Positions 10,874 to 21,271 of a DNA stretch of 64,000 nt are shown here, one piece after another; positions within the stretch are counted from its first letter, which is position 1, and each line of letters opens with the position of its first letter. The DNA is from Macrocystis pyrifera. Taxonomy: Eukaryota; Sar; Phaeophyceae; Laminariales; Laminariaceae. The translations under genes and the position numbers were made by a program. The stretch spans positions 62,001 through 126,000 of the forward strand of contig JASSKH010000021.1 in the NCBI GenBank assembly GCA_031763025.1, given 5' to 3'. The notes below the pieces were generated by a model. That model did not search any database. It worked only from the letters and a program-made list of their open reading frames with translations, and was not told where the DNA came from.

Positions 10874-11424
10874 ACGCGCTTGCACGCACTGGGGATCGTT
10901 CTACGCATCCCACTCTGTTTTGTTTTTTTATTTGTGCGGGACCCTGAGATCTCTCTGGGTTTTATGCACACGAGCATACGTACAGCAGCACTATAGCATG
11001 CGATACTTGCTGCTGTGCTGCTGTACTACAGCAGTATTAAAATAGCAGTCCTGCTGTTTTGTTTTTTTATTTTTTCGTCTTGCCTCGAATGTTTTTCGCT
11101 TTGTTTTTCGGGGGAGGCAACGGACACACTCAGGAGCATATAATGCCCTGGCGTGTGTCTTATCTCTTGGTTCTAACGGCTACCCTATCCAGTTCTGTTT
11201 GCCCCTTTGCACTTTGAGGCTTTGTTGGGATGGCACAGGTGGGAGTCCAAAGCTTGCAGCACACTCGTTAGGCCCCCGCCCCTTTTCTTTCCACCGGCAG
11301 CGATAAAAATGAATGAAAAGCAAAAGCCCGGACGTGATGTGACCTGTGGTTTGTGCAGCGGGCCCGAGTGTGCTCGCTTTAGTGACTCCCGGGCCGGGTA
11401 TCCACTTGCCATCTGTCTGTCTGC

Positions 11425-11500
11425 GCGTCCGCTGCTGTCGCCGTACGCCACTCGTCGCTATCGCGACGCGTGGCTCTGCATTGCTGCGAACGCGGCACTT
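11425..11500. repeat. Module repeated at 13388-13465
   Basis: The words GCTGCTGTCGCCG, CGCCACTCGTCG and GCGACGCGTG.CTCTGC appear in the same order here and at 13388-13465. This is a diverged 75-base duplication within the LARD interior. A second pair of related segments, each ending in a GTGTGT(C/T)TTAT-like word near a GGCAACGGACACA or GAAGGACACA box, lies near 11110-11165 and 13958-13995. Confidence 0.65.
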
Positions 11501-12221
11501 GCTCCACTTTCTCTGCTGTGGGCACTACCCACAAGTGCCTGCAGCAGGATTCACGGGAGATACCTCTTGGTCTAATGTACGATGCCTTTTACAGAGTAGT
11601 TACTCTGTACCAGGTATGCATATATTTATGTTGTACGAGCTACTACTACTGCTGTAGATCGAGGTCAGGTCTCGAAATGCTGTTGATTGTGTTCGACGTG
11701 AATATATTATCAAAGATCCAGCTCGTACGACGTACCTTTTGGGTCGAGTTGTGACGTATCAATACGACAGAAAAAAGACTACGACGTCAAGATTCTACAG
11801 ATATCTTGCTTTCCAGTGGTAAAAGTGACAAGTAGGAGCGACCTACTTCGTCAAAGTTGTTGTCGTCGTTCTCATTTAATTCATCGCCATAATTAAAAAC
11901 AATGCAGTTCGTGGTCGCAGGACACGAGAATACCTGGTACCTCGGTAAGGCACTTGTAAATTATTTCTCAAGTATACAGCAGTATAGACCTACCAATAAG
12001 AACCTGATAGAAACAAGAAGCTCACTTTTTTAAGGACGCCAAGAAATTTCATCGAGATGATGCGCTCCGCGGAAAGTACGTCTTCAATAATAGTATTATA
12101 CCCGGTACCTGGTACCTGGTACGTGTTGTTTGTCGCTGTTGGTCCTGTTTGTTTTATTATGTGTTTCCTCTTGTTTTCGCGCCATACCTTTATGCCCTCA
12201 TCAGCCATGGTGTCAGAAAGG

Positions 12222-12725
12222 AGAGATAGGCCAGTGCCTCGTGGAAAGCGAATGGTTTCGTCAACTAAGCTTACACGGGGTCTGCGCCAGTCCTACCTGT
12301 GCTTGCATTATGATGGATGAAAAGAGATGGGCCTGTACCTCGTGGGAATGGTAGTGATGCATTTTCAGTCGTGGGAGACAACCACGAGCTTCCACGAGGT
12401 CTGCGCCTATCCTACCTATCTGGCATGCGTTTTGTTTTTGTTGGAGATGGGTCTGTGCCTTGTGGGGACATAGTTATGGTCTTAAACCGAGCCTCCACAA
12501 GGTCTGTGCCTGTCCTCCTTGCACCTGTTGTTGAGATGGGTCTGTGCCTTGTGGGGACATGGCTATGGTCTTGAACCGAGCCTCCACAGGGTCTGTGCCT
12601 GTCCTACCTATACCTGTTTATTATTGTATAGGAGAGATAGGTCTGTGCCTCGTGGAAGTGGTGCTGTGTCTTTACCCGTCGCGGGAGACAGAAACGAACT
12701 TCCACGAGGTCTGCGCCTGTCCTAC
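12222..12725. repeat. Five tandem hairpin units inside LARD element
   Basis: Units of about 85-120 bases, each opening with a GAGATRGG.CTGTGCC-like box and holding two inverted arms. Arm pairs are CCTCGTGG (12338-12345) with CCACGAGG (12392-12399), CCTTGTGG (12458-12465) with CCACAAGG (12495-12502), CCTTGTGG (12547-12554) with CCACAGGG (12584-12591), and CCTCGTGG (12648-12655) with CCACGAGG (12702-12709). The last pair extends to 12 bases. The first unit (left arm 12237-12244) has a weaker right arm. C-to-T changes on the left are matched by G-to-A on the right in unit 3, which keeps pairing. Each hairpin is followed by GGTCTGYGCC. Function unknown. Confidence 0.85.
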
Positions 12726-13149
12726 TTACACGGTATGTTAGTATGCTGTCTACATTTTTACTTCGTTTATTTTGTGGGTGTGTAGTTGCTGCACCTATCC
12801 AGTTTATACACTTCCCACCTGGATTATAATTACTTGTCGATTCGTTTATACACTTTTGGTGTGTTATGCTGCTCTGCTGCTGGTTGCACTGATTTCCCGC
12901 GTGTGTCGGTGCTCATATTCGCGCTTATCTCGTTGTCGCTTATCTCGTTATGCGGCTCTGCAGCTGGTTGCACTAATTTTCCCGCTTTCATCGGCACTGA
13001 CATTTTCATCTTTTTCATTTTGCGTCATTGCAATATGTTTCTGCAATGACGGGCGAGCGGGAGACAGGAACGGCCGCATGCATTAATAGTTTTCCTAATT
13101 CATCTTATGGGTGCATGCATATTGTATGGGTTTGTCTCAGCTTGGGAGG

Positions 13150-13640
13150 ACCGTTGTTGCTGTCTCCATTAGGCAGAGAGATAGCAACAAGGTCTCTGGA
13201 ATACTGAAACGTTCGGCTAATATACCCCGCCGCTTCCAGCATGCTGTGCGGGCAGCTAAAGATGAGCACTCTCGTATTACCGCGTATATTAATGTGCTTA
13301 CCAGCTGTTAGTTTGCCGACGTTCCCGTGTTCCACTGTTCGCGTTCTTTGTCTTATCTTGACATTCGCTTGCCATGCCTGTCTTCATTTCCGCTGCTGTC
13401 GCCGAACGCCACTCGTCGATGTCGCGACGCGTGACTCTGCGTCGCTGCGAACGCGGCATCTCTTGTTTTATGCTCTGTGTTTGTTTTTTTTCGTTTGTCT
13501 GTCTGTTTGACTATTTGTCCATTCCTCGGATAGAGAGTGGATGTCCAGAGTAGTTGGGGTCTGCGCCTATTGGGACCGTTGTTGCTGCCTCCCATGCTGA
13601 AGGGAGACGGCAACCAGGCCCCTCTAGGTCTGTGCCTTAG
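13150..13640. repeat. Two further hairpins in LARD interior
   Basis: Near 13152-13191 GTTGTTGCTGTCTC pairs across a short loop with GAGATAGCAACAA. Near 13578-13617 GTTGTTGCTGCCTCCC pairs with GGGAGACGGCAAC. The two hairpins share their outer arm but differ in matched positions of the inner arm (TCTC/GAGA against CCTCCC/GGGAGA). The second is bordered by the same GGTCTGYGCC word as the five-unit array. Confidence 0.7.
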
Positions 13641-13995
13641 CCACGAGGCTTTTACCTGTTTGTCGTTTAGTTTTATGTCGTTCGTCCGTTTGTTTCTTTG
13701 CTCCTCTGTTTGTTCTTGTTTGTTCTATTCGCTTTTATTGTTTGTTTGGTTGTTTGTTTTGCTTGTGTATTTGTTTCTTGCAAACCCGCTTGCCCGTGCA
13801 CCCGCTCGCACTGACTGTGACTTTTACTGACGCCCGCACTCCGTCGCATGTGTCCCGCAGTTTGATGCCGTCCCGTGTGCGCTGTGCGTGCGTGTCCATC
13901 GTGGTTATTTTAGTTCCTTATCACTACGTTCTTTTCTGTTCATTTTTTGGCGGGTGAAGGACACATCAAGGAAACTATTGCCCTGATATGTGTGT

Positions 13996-15660
13996 TATAG
14001 CCTGGACCTGACCGTTAGGCTCGCCAGTTGCCTGGACCTGACTGTCAGGTTCTCAAGTTCTCTTTGTTTCTCCCGTTCGCGTCCTTTTTCGTTTCCACTC
14101 TCGTTGACGGGGGGAGGGCGACGCGTTCGTCGGAAGCCTGCAACGGCATGAGGTCACCGAGATCAACCAAGTGGCTCAAAAATCACCAACCCGGTATCCT
14201 TCACGCGAAGGCACCAGAACGATACCCATCTGGGTCAGCCTTGCCCCTGTTTCCGTTAGGCAGTAGGTGTCGCTCTATGAAAATACTTTAATGACGATCT
14301 CAGACCGCAGAATCAGGTGTACGGTTGCAGAGACCGCTACTGGTGAATACGCTACAGCAACCAGAACTGGGAGGAGCTGACCCGCCGCGAGATGGAGCAG
14401 TTGAAGAGCGGAAGCGAATATCGAGCATCAAGCGCAGTGGACCGCTTCCTCGCTTCCCGTGCGCCGTTTCCTTTCTGTCTCGCTTGCCGGTACACCGTTC
14501 CCTCGCTTTTCCGCGCGCTGTTCCCTCTATACTCGGCGTACGCTATTGCCTCGCTTTCCCGTGTACCGCTCCCTGGAACCGATGTCTTGTCCGTGCGCCA
14601 CTCCCTCGCTTCGACGCCGTGCGTTGTCTCGCCCCGGAATCTTGCCCGTCCGCCGCTCGCTGCGCCGCTCCCTCGCTCCGGCACCGTGCGTTCCCTCGCT
14701 CCGGTATCTCGTCCGTCCATCGCTCGCTTGCGCCCGTGCGCTGCTTTCTTGCCCCGATGCCTTGATCGTACGAGGTACTGCCCAACGACCAGAATTGGAA
14801 GGAGCTGACCAGCCGCCATACGGAGCAGTCGAAGACCTAAAGCGATACTGTGCGTTCGCCGAGGAGGAGAAGATCTTCGACTCCTGCCCTTCGTTGTTTT
14901 GTGTTTTTGTATGAAATGGTGGGGGTCCTGCCCGCAACAGCTGGTCGTTTGGGCGTGAAACTGTTAGGTATAGACTTGTGGGGTGTTGGATGTACGTCGT
15001 GACTGCGTGAATGTTTGTGTTTGGGTTGGGAAGAGGCGTACTCTTCCGTGAATGGTGGGGTTACAATTTCGTAGTTAAGTGATATGAGGAGCAGTTCCAG
15101 ACCGGCAGCGATAATGAGCGTTCGCCGAGGACGCAAATATCTCTGGTTCTGTAGTTCGAGGTTGCGTGTTTTTGTGAGAGATTGAGAGGTACCTGCTTGT
15201 TACAGCCAGTCGGTCTGGCGTAGATTAGTTGGGTATTTTTGTATGGGGGTTTGCTCTTCCGTGCCTGGTAGTGGGCTAACTTGTTTTGACGATTCGGCTT
15301 CCTCGTATGTTTTCATCCGATTTGGGGGACTCAAATCCCATGGGTATTGACTTTTGACCCGTTCAGAGAACGCAGAGATGGCGGTTTAAGCTTAGGCGTT
15401 AGTGTACTGCGCTTATTCACTGTTAAAGAAGTGTGGTAGGATGACTATAAACCATTGATTATTGGTCAGGCAGTCAAACTCGCAGTGAAAAGGCGGGGGT
15501 GAGGGTTTTTATCGGGGATTTCCCGCTGATGGCCCCTGCGTTTTCTGTTTGTTTTCGCCTATCCCCGAGATCATTATTTTTGTATAGAGCCTTGCGGTTC
15601 CTTACCCTTGGTTATAGTCAAAGATTGCTATAGCATATTGCTCAGTTATTCGCATTATGC
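13996..15660. other. LARD interior, 3' part, no gene recognised
   Basis: From about 14390 to 14800, C-rich sequence with recurrent CCCTCGCTTC/CCGTGCGCC words gives long overlapping open frames on both strands (up to 155 codons). These encode Arg/Ser/Pro-rich low-complexity peptides, which is a composition effect. No retroviral-type domain is visible. Confidence 0.6.
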
Positions 15661-15661
15661 T

Positions 15662-15669
15662 AGAGGGGA
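15662..15669 (+). other. Polypurine tract of LARD element
   Basis: AGAGGGGA immediately before the right LTR, as expected for plus-strand priming. Confidence 0.8.
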
Positions 15670-16122
15670 TGTTATGGTTTTAGACCGTTTCAGGAGTTAC
15701 GACGACTTGCGTTTTTGTATCAGCAGGGGCCGCGTCATTTACGGCCCCTCCCCCATTTGTGGATTGCCACTCTTTCTATCTCCTCTTCGGCGGTCCTACG
15801 TGTTGCCTCGGTCATCGCTCTCGACCGGAGGCTCAAAGCAATCAGTTTACCATCTACATACCTGGGAGACCTTCTCCCTAGCGTCAGAAGCACGCTCTAC
15901 CCCACTGGGACACGTGCGAGCCCACGTCTCGACTCGGTTGGATCGTGGCCAGACTTGAGGTTGGTCTTATTATTTGTACATTGTAGGCATGTGTTGTAAT
16001 CCTGTTCTATCCTGTATCTGAAGCGGACTGTCAACGGCTGATCCTTCGAATAGGCTCATGCCCGTGCTGCTTGCCTCATCCTGACCCAAGACCTCATGAC
16101 CTATACGCTCCCGATCCATAAT
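15670..16122 (+). repeat. 3' LTR of LARD element
   Basis: 453 bases, matching the 5' LTR at 452 positions by eye, followed directly by the target duplication GTATG. Confidence 0.93.
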
Positions 16123-16127
16123 GTATG

Positions 16128-17621
16128 TACGGACATACTTGGGGTCGAGACCCATGAATTTGTTTTGTTCACTGGGTATCGAATTTTGACGTTTGAAGCT
16201 GGGTGATTTATAGTTGGCCGATCTAGTTGGAAGCAACTCGATTGTTTTGTAAGCCCCCCCCCCCCCGTTATGCGGTGTCTGGGTAATACTGCTATTGATG
16301 TCTCTGCATAAAGTACGGTCACGTACGTACGGAGGAGCATTTGTATGGTACTACTATATACTACGCCCGTGCGCGTAGGAGCTATTAGTATGGTACTACT
16401 ATATACTACGCCCGTGCGCGTACCTATGCATTGTTTATTACTGTTTTAATTTTTCAGTGGTATGCAATGAATATTTTTAGTGGTTGGTTCGTAAGGAAGA
16501 CATAGCTTTGGACTGTCGACGAGAGATTCGGGGGGTATTATACTGACTTCGAGGAGTAAGATATTTTTTTTAATTGGATATACTGACCCCGAGGAGTAGG
16601 ATATTTTGGATTTTCGTGAGTTTTTGGAAATCGAAGGGCGATGTGTACACAGCCGGGAGGCGGTTGTGAATGTGTAATAGGTTTTCAACTCATGATCGTT
16701 TGAATATCGCGGACAAACGTCCGTAGCTACGGCAGTTGAGTGTTTGCTTGCGCGTGTGTAGAAGCTTTTGAACAAATGACCGTTTGAATATTGCGGACAG
16801 AGGTCCTTAGTTACAGCAGTTCAGTGTTGGATATATTGTTGGTGCTTTCGCGTAAGCAGTACGAGTATGGTTTGGAAATTTGCATGGAATTTGAGTTTTT
16901 GGATTCCGGGTGAGTTCCGCAATTGCTTAGCACGGAGGCTACTGTTTTATGGATTTGGGGATTTCTGAGTTTGAATTGGTGGCACAATACTATCTACTTG
17001 TAGTGCCACGACGACAGCACCTATGTGTTGGATGATTGTAGACCTACAGTAGTACGGCATTGGCACTACCATCATGACAGTGTGCCGCGAATGGGGAGGC
17101 TGTAAGAACATAGCAGTTGTTCACAGTCGCGCAAATGTCTGATGTATTCTGATTGGCTGATTGGTGATTTATGTAGCTGCAAATTGTCCAAGGGGCATAT
17201 GCGGTGGGTTTGGTGCTTTCCCGAATGGGTTGCACAAAAATATGTTTGGATGGCTTTTTAGGGTCACGTGGAAGAGGGATGAGAGCCCCATCGACCTCAC
17301 AACTCAACTACTACAACTCAACCACAACTCATCGACGACTAATAACAACAACAACAGCGGCAGCAGCAACAACAACACTAACAACACCATCTCTTCTTTT
17401 GCTCCCGCCTCTCTCATTGCGAAGTCGAGCGGCGCAACACCCGGCGCACGTGTTTTCCCCGTAACATCCCCTGCGGAGAGGCACGACACGTTTCTTCCTT
17501 CTTTCCTTTCTCTCTTTCAATTCGTTTCCTTTTTTGTTTTTGTTTTTGTTTTTGTTTTTTTCCCTTCGTTTGCTCTCTTTTATAGAATATGTACGTACGT
17601 ATATCGTGCCAATCATATCCC
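16128..17621. repeat. Spacer with several short tandem duplications
   Basis: No gene is supported. Local duplications are visible: about 46 bases twice around 16345-16425 (shared TATGGTACTACTATATACTA), about 50 bases twice around 16535-16605 (shared TATACTGAC, GAGGAGTA and GGATATT-like words), and about 105 bases twice around 16680-16820 (shared CGTTTGAATAT and GCGGACA). An AAC-rich stretch lies at 17330-17385. Confidence 0.7.
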
Positions 17622-18905
17622 GTGTGTGTTCTTCACATTAAACCGTTCTTTCTACCCGGCGACAACCAGCACAATCGGTGTCCGTCCCAATTCTTCAATC
17701 CTAGACGAGATACAAGTTCTGCGATCACAAAGCTACGCCACAGAAGAGATACTAGGTTGCCACGTATGCAGTAAGCACAGCAGCAGTGGGCAATACAGTG
17801 CCATGTCATGATACTGGATACGACAGGCACGACATACACATTCCATGAATAGAGAAACGAAACGAAACAGAGAAAAAAACAAAAACAAAGAGGACAAATC
17901 GAAAGGGAAAAAGAAAGAAGAAAACCTGTAAGAAACAAGCAGTCGTGCCCCCCCCGAAGGGGATCTGGCAGGCACTAGAAAAGAACGAACTGGACAAAAA
18001 GGAAAAAAAAGAAAAAACACCACTACTAACTACTTGTCGTAAACAGAGTAAGACCAAGAAACAAGTGAAAACAACAGGCAAATCAAAGCACAAAGCATCC
18101 TTCTGTTAGCGGCAGCAGTTTATGGTACGAGTAGTATAGCAAGGTTCTCCCTGCTAGTCCGCCTGGTACTTTTCCACTCTGTCTGCCGCCTCCATCCTGA
18201 CTTCGTCAACTATGCCCGGCCCCTCGGCGTCAGACAATACAAAACAAGCAAAGCAGGCTCGTCATCCACCCACGCCACACGACTCCTGTAGTAAGGCCTA
18301 TCAATCGAAAAAAGGAAGAGAAAGAAAGAAAATGAAAATCACCGAGGATCAGCGCAAGAAATTAAACAAAACAAAAGAAGACCACGTTCAACTAGCTGCA
18401 CCAGTTGGTGGCACGAGTAGTATAGGCATGTCCTACTTCCTAGTCTGCCCGATGCCTTGCTACCCTGTCTGCCATCTCCTTCCTACATTCTGCAGTTTCC
18501 TTGCTACCCTCCCGTTCCCCCTTCTCCGCATTCCCTTGGTCGGGTCATCTGCCACTCCTCCTGTTGCCCCCCCTCCCCCCATTCCCTTGGACACCACCCT
18601 CGGCGGATGTGCGGCGCTGCCTACTCAGCTCAGCCTCAGCCTCGAACCACCTCACCATGAACCGTTCGGCTGCTTCAACGATCTCCCGGTACCACTTTCC
18701 CGCCGTTCTAGCAGCAGTGGACCACAGCGCGGTTTCAACTCCATTCACCAAGGGGGGGTAAGTTCTGTTGACACTTCGGTGACTCGGAACTTCCTAGGGT
18801 CTTCGACTATGCAACTATGCCAAGTCTTAAACTGTCCGCCAGGTCTTGGGTTCTCCCCACCAGCCATCGTCTCGAACATTATCCGACTGGGAAATCGCCC
18901 CTTGC
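17622..18905 (-). mobile_element. LINE-B copy 3, 5'-truncated
   Basis: Reverse-strand 3' UTR plus the end of the ORF, beginning with a GTGTGTG tail at 17622 and the family terminus. The coding part (18545-18751 and beyond) carries the conserved ALWSTAA..GKWYREIVEAAE block, like copies 2, 4 and 6 but of the copy-1 subfamily. It breaks at about 18905 and is joined to an inverted LINE-B tail. Confidence 0.85.
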
Positions 18906-19090
18906 TTGGTGACATGGCAATGCATTGCCTACAACTGGCTGTGCTTCATACGCAACAATGTAGTATCTCTGAGGCGTAGTTTTGTGACCAGTCAACTTGT
19001 ATCTCTCCAGCATTGAACAATCGGCACGGACACTGGTTGTGCGGGATGCGGACATGTAGAAATAACGTTTGGATGTGAAGACACACAACA
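18906..19090 (+). mobile_element. Inverted LINE-B 3'-end fragment
   Basis: Forward-strand terminal 185 bases of LINE-B: GACATGGCAATGC, CAATCGGCACGGACACTGG, then a drifted terminus GTTTGGATGTGAAGA with a short ACACACAAC tail. Together with copy 3 it makes a unit whose two outer ends are both LINE-B tails. Confidence 0.78.
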
Positions 19091-19219
19091 TATAGGTTAA
19101 CTTCGTCGTTGAGTATGATTCAACGAACACACAACTGAAATGTTAACTTCGGCGTTGAGTTGCTTCAACTGATAGTACCGATGACGCCGAACTGAAATAG
19201 ATTTTCTGACAGAAGCTGG

Positions 19220-19490
19220 AGGACTTTGTGGGAAATATCCCGACGAAAGAGTGTATGTTTGTATTACCGATGATGGATGCCAACGCGCGAACTGGGCAGA
19301 GGATGGAGAGGTGCGGTGATGATGAAAATCGAGTGTTTGGAGCATACGGACGTGGTGTTCGTAACGACAATGGCAAACGACTCCTCCTGTCGTTCGCCAC
19401 CAATAATTGTAATAAGTGAGCTCTCATCAACACGTTTTTTCAGAATTCGCAGGGGTGGGTTATCGCATACACACAAAGGCACCAGCCTGA
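19220..19490 (+). pseudogene. LINE APE-type endonuclease fragment
   Basis: The frame reads CMFVLPMMDANARTG, then VFGAYGRGVRNDNGKRLL and SFATNN. After a frameshift it continues as FFRIRRGGLSHTHKGTS. These are recognisable blocks of the exonuclease-endonuclease-phosphatase domain of LINEs: the catalytic DANARTG box, the GAYG..NDNG block and the SHT box. Only the middle of the domain is present, with no start and no following RT on this strand. It is probably a remnant of the LINE-B family or a close relative. Confidence 0.75.
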
Positions 19491-19689
19491 ATGACCGTAA
19501 GGCCGTTTTTAATGACGCATATTCAGCAAAAAACTTGCTAAATTTCCATAATATTTAGGAGGAAATATTCACTTGCCAAAATAGAAAAAAACTTGCCAAG
19601 CTTTTCTTTGGAGATTACATCTCCTGTTCGTTGGACAAATTGTGGAAATAGAAATTCGCAAGGCTTATGTCAGACTGTAGTGACTGAGA

Positions 19690-19985
19690 ATCATGACGGG
19701 ACGGGACAGATTTGACTCGTTTGGCGGGAAAAAAGAAAGGAAAACGGGACGGGACGGGACGAGACGGTAAAATGGGGACGTAAAACGTTGGCGGGACGGG
19801 ACAGCGGGTGATAAATTTCTCGACAGGACGGCACGGTAAAAGTCAACGGGGCTGATTTTCACGACGGGACAGGACGGTAATTTTTTTTCCCCTCGACGGG
19901 ACGGGACGGTAAATATTTTTTCCCACGGCGGGACGGGACGGTAATTGTTTTTTCCTTCGGCGGGGCGGGACGGTAAATATATTTA
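19690..19985 (-). repeat. GGGACGGGACGG repeat block 1
   Basis: At least eight GGGACGG or GACGGGACGGTAA words separated by T-rich or A-rich spacers of 15-40 bases. A similar block is at 27214-27400. Evenly spread short CGG-containing words next to AT stretches recall the subterminal repeats of Ac-type hAT transposons, but no termini are tied to this block. Confidence 0.75.
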
Positions 19986-20690
19986 TCTTCTTTCCCGCCC
20001 AAGGTCGCGGTTGTACGTGAACACTTTCCCTCACACTGTTGGTTCTGCGAAGGGAGCCGTCCCGAAACCGAAGTTTTTTTCTCAATCCGCGCAGCCCAAG
20101 CCCCGAGAAGTGCTGCCATTACGCGGGCGACGTCTTCTGATTTCTTCCACTCCTGCCCTCAAGCACTGTTGTTGCGTTACCAGCTCATGGGGTGGTTGTT
20201 CTGATGGGTGTGCTTGCGCTGGTTGTGGAGCTGGAGGAGGTGGCGGCGGCAATGGTGATTCTAAGTGCCGCTGCTGGTCGATCGACCCCGCCCATAAGAT
20301 AGGCATTGATGGCGTCCGTGCCGGTCACACCAAAGATGTCAGGAGACAGCACTTTCACCCCTTGACAGACAGCAACTTTGCATTGACATGCTTTGACTGA
20401 CACCAAACTACTAGGTTTTAATGTGTAACACTCGGCCCTACATCCATGGCAGCGCACGTTTTGCGTCCCGCTTGATGACTAGTCTCCTGACATTGTTTTG
20501 GGCCACAACAGTACTGGTGTGACTGTGAGTTGAGTTATCTCTGTGCTGTTTGTGTGTGGGGGCGAGCCTGTGGCAGGTGTTGTGTTATGATACACTGCCT
20601 TCAGTTGCGATGAAGTATGAAGATTCATTTGAAAAAAATGAAACAGAAAAGAAAAAACAACACCACCAGGTATACACGCTTACACTACTT
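19986..20690. other. No recognisable gene
   Basis: A Gly/Ala-rich open frame at about 20145-20400 has no domain. The rest is unremarkable up to the CA tail of LINE-B copy 4. Confidence 0.4.
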
Positions 20691-21271
20691 GGTGTGTGTG
20701 TGTGTTCTTCACATTAAACCGTTCTTCTACTCGTCGACATCCAGCAAGCCCAGTGTCCGTGCTGATTCTTCACCCTAGAAAGATACGAGCTCTGTAATGC
20801 ATCAATAGCCTACGCAATACCATGCCTTCGCACTAGGTGCGGCCGACACAACATACATACATACGCCAGCAACCAAAATACACCATAAAGAAAGAGAAGC
20901 AACGAAGAAATCAAACCGAAAAAGAACAAGAAAAAGAAAAAGAAAAGGAGAAGAATCCCAAATAAATAAATAAAATGGGAAGCCAAAGCTCAGACACATA
21001 CATATACTTACCCCGAGCATAAGCCAAAAGGGACGTGCAAGGGGAAAGATACGAGAAGGAAAAAGGGGACTATGCATCCCGGTGAACACTTAACTAAGTA
21101 AAAAGAGCAATAGTGAGTGGGCCAAAATACGCTCGTCACCCACCCACTATGTAGTACTTCTTTCATAAGGATAAGAAGGGAAAAAATCAAAATGCATACC
21201 GAACGGCCGCAGCAGTTGCCAGTACGAGTAGCAAAGAAATGTCCAACCTATTAGTCGGCCTGGTACCTTGC

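Larger units (their letters stand above)
10397..16127 (+). mobile_element. Non-autonomous LTR retrotransposon (LARD type)
   Basis: Two 453-bp direct repeats (10402-10854 and 15670-16122) enclose 4815 bases and are flanked by the same 5 bases, GTATG, at 10397-10401 and 16123-16127. A primer-binding-site-like TGGTGTCCAATCCGAG starts two bases after the left LTR, and a polypurine tract AGAGGGGA ends directly before the right LTR, giving forward orientation. I find no gag, protease, RT or integrase motif in the interior in any frame. This matches a large retrotransposon derivative that uses enzymes of a relative. The interior carries hairpin repeats, shared short modules and unrecognised sequence. 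The LTRs differ at one base, so insertion was recent. Confidence 0.92.

Noticed and set aside
14325-14937. Overlapping 130-155 codon frames on both strands in the LARD interior
   Set aside because: C-rich low-complexity sequence with few stops; Arg/Ser/Pro-rich peptides without motifs.
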